Made by a program: the position numbers and the translations under genes | Source of the DNA: Metallyticus violacea | Taxonomy: Eukaryota; Arthropoda; Insecta; Mantodea; Metallyticidae | Reading direction: 5' to 3' | Length of the DNA: 64,000 nucleotides | Assembly (NCBI GenBank): GCA_030762175.1 | Contig: CM060834.1 | Location: 33,230,501 to 33,294,500 of the forward strand | Shown: piece by piece, positions 61,274 through 64,000 of the stretch | Position numbering within the stretch: position 1 is the stretch's first letter | How the letters are laid out: each line of letters starts with the position of its first letter | The notes under the pieces: generated by a model | What the model saw: the letters and a program-made list of their open reading frames with translations, nothing else | Databases searched by the model: none | Told to the model about the DNA's origin: nothing

Positions 61274-61274
61274 G
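61236..61274. repeat. (ATC)n microsatellite at a SINE 5' end
   Basis: About 12 ATC units directly abutting the head of the following SINE. Confidence 0.95.
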
Positions 61275-61532
61275 GGTGGGCAAGGTTGTTAAGGTGCAGA
61301 ATCATGAGCGGCAGGTCTGGGGCTCAATTCCCACCAGGAATGTCCTCCCTGACTTTCAGCTTTTCCTCAGTCCTTATAAATTGCAAATGCAGGGGAGGTA
61401 CCCTAAACCTAGGCCTGGAACTCTTCCTTCCTTTAAAAAATCCTTCTCCAATTTATCATTTCGTTTCATGTATCATCAGAGTCACTGCCTTTGATGCCTC
61501 AGTAGTTAAAACAGACATTAAACATTGTTAAA
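61270..61532 (+). mobile_element. SINE family B, near full-length
   Basis: GGGTGGGCAAGGTTGTTAAG head, GGGGCTCAATTCCCACC B box, GGGGAGGTACCCTAAACC body, GCCTCAGTAGTTAAAACAG end. Lies after the last copine exon found here. Confidence 0.92.
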
Positions 61533-62639
61533 AAATCGTTATTATTAGTAAGAAGAAATTTTAATCAAACGAGAATGCCATCAATGACTGTTTTATGTTT
61601 GATAAAACTTATTTTTTGACAATGAAAAAATTGGAATTTTTTGGGCCAAGTTCCTGGTACAGTATGTTTAACAATGTGTGTATATACACCTGTGTGTGGG
61701 TGGGTGCACATGTGTGTTTTATAACTTGTTTTTTTACAAACTTTTCAAACAACCTTCATTTATTTTGGGCCAAACTAAAACAATTATAAATATAATCAAC
61801 TTATTTTTTCAAAAATCTCTTAATAAATCTGTAGATTAACTAAAGTTGATTAAATGCTGGGTTATTCTCCCTCTTTTTTGTAAACGAGAGTAACTGTGTG
61901 GAAGTTCTGCTGGGAGAATCTCGTGCATCAATAACAAACTGTCTATAATAAGGTGACTTGAGAATTCTTGCAGCCAGTGCACAAAGACCAAAGTATAGTT
62001 TTGCACTGCACATAATACCATATAGGAAGGAAACTTGCATATAATGACAAAAGATGTGAGCACAAAACACCCATTTCTTGATCAACATAGGCACTCTCTT
62101 TTTCATGGGCGGACTTTGCTGCTTACAACTAGAATGAGTAATTCTTTGGTCAAACATGCTCTTGTAAGCTATCATTGGCACAATCCCTCTTTCTCCGCTA
62201 CTTCATGTCATACCCTCATGGCAGAGACTAAAAGCTTATTTGACTAGTTTTAAGAGTAACCATAAGAATAGATATCAATTTTACTTAAATTAATACATTT
62301 ATAAGTTTTGCTGCTTATGATTTACTTCAATGTGTTCTATGGCCTTTAACAAAGAGGGCCTTCTTAATTGGATCAATTATAAGAAAACCGTCGTAAGTAC
62401 AATTTTTACTTAATTATAAGAAAACCACTTATAATTCTCTCAGAAGTGGGTTCCAGGCCACTGTTTTAATTATAATGAATGAATATAATCTTATTTCTAC
62501 TATTATAATTACAGTTTTACAATATTTCTTTGATCCTTGAGTGCTTGTTAATTCAGGATCCTATACAAGTAACATCCAATTTGTTGTGTACATGGATTCT
62601 ACACCACTCTAAATATACATATTATCAAGTGACTTTTAC

Positions 62640-63480
62640 AAATACTTCTGCAAAGATGATCATTTTCCCTTATTTTTAATTTATTACCTTCTTCCTTTGC
62701 CTTGATCACTTTCCTGAACCACTTTTCTCTTATGTTTCCTACATAATTTCCAAACTGATTAAAAAATTCATTTATACTAATCACAAAAATCTTTAAAGCC
62801 AGAATTTCTACCTGCAACTTATCCCACTTCTTGTTCCATATTTACTCTCTCCATCCTTCAGTTTCTGTATGTTCTAATTACAGTGAAAGTTCTTGTCTAT
62901 CTTACCAAACAGTGGGCACATTTCTTTGTCAACTTTTACCCCACCTAACATCATTGTTCCTGCTCTAGCCTATGCCATACCCTCCCTGCCCATTTTGTCA
63001 CAAACCTCAATATTTTCCCTGTCCCACTCTTTCTTAAAACTCCTATAACATATCAGGAAATATTTGGTAGCCTAAGAGATGAGAGTACTCTCTTTCTCTA
63101 TATCATCAATCCTTGCTTTCACCTTATTCCTTGTGCCTTGCCCATTTGGTGACTGTAAACTAAACTAGCTCCAATATTTCCTGTTTCTGTATATCAACAA
63201 TCCTTGATAGCCTTGATCAACAATGTTGATAGCCTGTGGTGCCACAGTAGTAAAAACGGGTGTTAAACACCATTAAAAAAAATCCTTGCTTTCACTTTAT
63301 TCCGCATGCCTTGCCCATTTGGTGGTAGCAAATTAATTCCTCTTATAATTTCTTTTAATCTAACTACCCAACTCTCTACCATTTACCTTTTTCTTGTGCC
63401 TTCAAGCAGTCTTTAAGAATATTTCCTTTCTCCAATGATTGTATCCTCTGCCAATATTTCTTAATGCATTTTATTACTAG
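62640..63480 (-). pseudogene. LINE-like coding remnant with a direct duplication
   Basis: The plus strand is C/T-rich, like the antisense of the other minus-strand LINE ends. The minus frame 62817-62599 is lysine-rich (KVIKAKEEGNKLKIREN). The segment AATCCTTGCTTTCACCTTAT near 63109 recurs at 63281 with CCTTGCCCATTTGGTG in both, on either side of a SINE B 3' piece. The family call is weak. Confidence 0.35.
63222..63277 (+). mobile_element. SINE family B, 3' fragment
   Basis: GCCTGTGGTGCCACAGTAGT then AAAAACGGGTGTTAAACACC with an A tail. Very well preserved although only about 50 bp long. Confidence 0.8.
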
Positions 63481-63534
63481 AGATTGTAATAAAAAAAATA
63501 AATAAGGCAAAAACAAATTAGCAGTCTCTCAAAA

Positions 63535-63895
63535 CATTAATTTGGCTAAGTTCTATTTGGCTCAGTGTTCAATTCATGGCATGTCTTTTTTGCATGCAGG
63601 TCTTGCAGCCTTTAGCCTCATTCTTTCATCACCAGTCACAAAGTTCTCCATGGCAGATATATACTGATAGTGGAGTAGTTTAAAGCAACTATCTAGTTAT
63701 GAGAGCTGCTGAAGTTTGAATCCTACCCACAAGTGAATTGTTTTATTTGTTGTTTTTTTCAAGTAAAAGTAACCTTTGGCACATACACATATAGCTTCCA
63801 ATTGCTAAGGCTTATTTGAATTTTAAGGTATTTTTGCCCCCCAAAAAATAGTATTAATTTTTTACAAAATAATTAAGCAATTTATATTTTTAAAT
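63535..63895 (+). repeat. Dispersed repeat D, copy 2
   Basis: Same orientation and order as 41110-41480 (CATGGCATGTCT, CAGCCTTTAGCC, CATCACCAGTCAC, AAGGCTTATTTGAATTTTAA, AGCAATTTATATTTT). Confidence 0.7.
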
Positions 63896-63899
63896 ATTG

Positions 63900-64000
63900 T
63901 ACTTACGAAGCTGTTGACAATGGAGTGGTAATATATCTTAAACTTATATTCATTTTTTTACACTAAACTCCACTTACTTACATATATGCTTAGTTAGTTA
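63900..64000 (-). mobile_element. Penelope-type tail, runs off the window
   Basis: CTTACGAAGCTGTTGACAAT then GAGTGGTAATATATC and TTACACTAAACTCCACTTAC match the left outer part of the 16.2-kb element. The rest of the element would be right of the window. Confidence 0.6.

Overview
The window is a piece of a large, AT-rich, intron-rich and repeat-rich animal genome. The gene structure (short GT-AG exons in kilobase introns) and the transposon mix (mariner/Tc1-like, hAT-like, Penelope-like, several LINEs, tRNA-derived SINEs) fit an arthropod, most likely an insect. The SINE types and repeat load would suit a polyneopteran, but that is inference; nothing here fixes the species.

Two real protein-coding genes are supported. 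(1) A complete dyskerin gene (DKC1/Nop60B/NAP57 family, the H/ACA-RNP pseudouridine synthase) lies on the minus strand, start codon 46014 and stop 23554. It has 13 coding exons whose splice sites and phases all agree, giving 523 codons plus stop. (2) The 5' part of a copine gene lies on the plus strand, start codon 46453. Six coding exons run to 60585 (C2A, C2B and the start of the von Willebrand A/copine domain); the rest lies beyond the right edge. The genes are head to head, with only 438 bp between their start codons, so they probably share a divergent promoter. They have no known common pathway: dyskerin is a nucleolar RNA-modification enzyme, copine a calcium-dependent membrane-binding protein.

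Region by region. 1-3.7 kb: three broken DNA-transposon relics (one with about 80-bp terminal inverted repeats and TA flanks) and a SINE. 5.7-8.4 kb: hAT-like relics and an unrecognised decayed coding stretch. 10.0-10.3 kb: full-length tRNA-derived SINE. 10.7-11.5 kb: relic of a recurring repeat-associated ORF of unknown class. 13.6-14.9 kb: hAT C-terminal copy and a mariner relic. 16.2-18.1 kb: Penelope-like element with RT, GIY-YIG, 325-bp inverted arms and a 12-bp target duplication. 21.3-21.9 kb: second hAT copy in opposite orientation. 23.5-46.0 kb: dyskerin, its introns loaded with SINEs, LINE ends, a mariner relic and a 477-bp foldback. 46.0-46.45 kb: divergent promoter. 46.45-64 kb: copine, with several LINE remnants, Penelope-type tails, an inverted GIY-YIG pair and SINEs.

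The most interesting material beyond the genes is the family of hairpin-forming Penelope-type ends. Several carry a hammerhead-ribozyme-like core (CTGANGA - stem - GAAA), often followed by a shared AAGTAAGTG tail. Next come the CpG-retaining divergent promoter inside a CpG-poor block, and the unclassified repeated ORF near 11 kb. No functional RNA gene or CRISPR array was found; the tRNA-like sequences are SINE heads.
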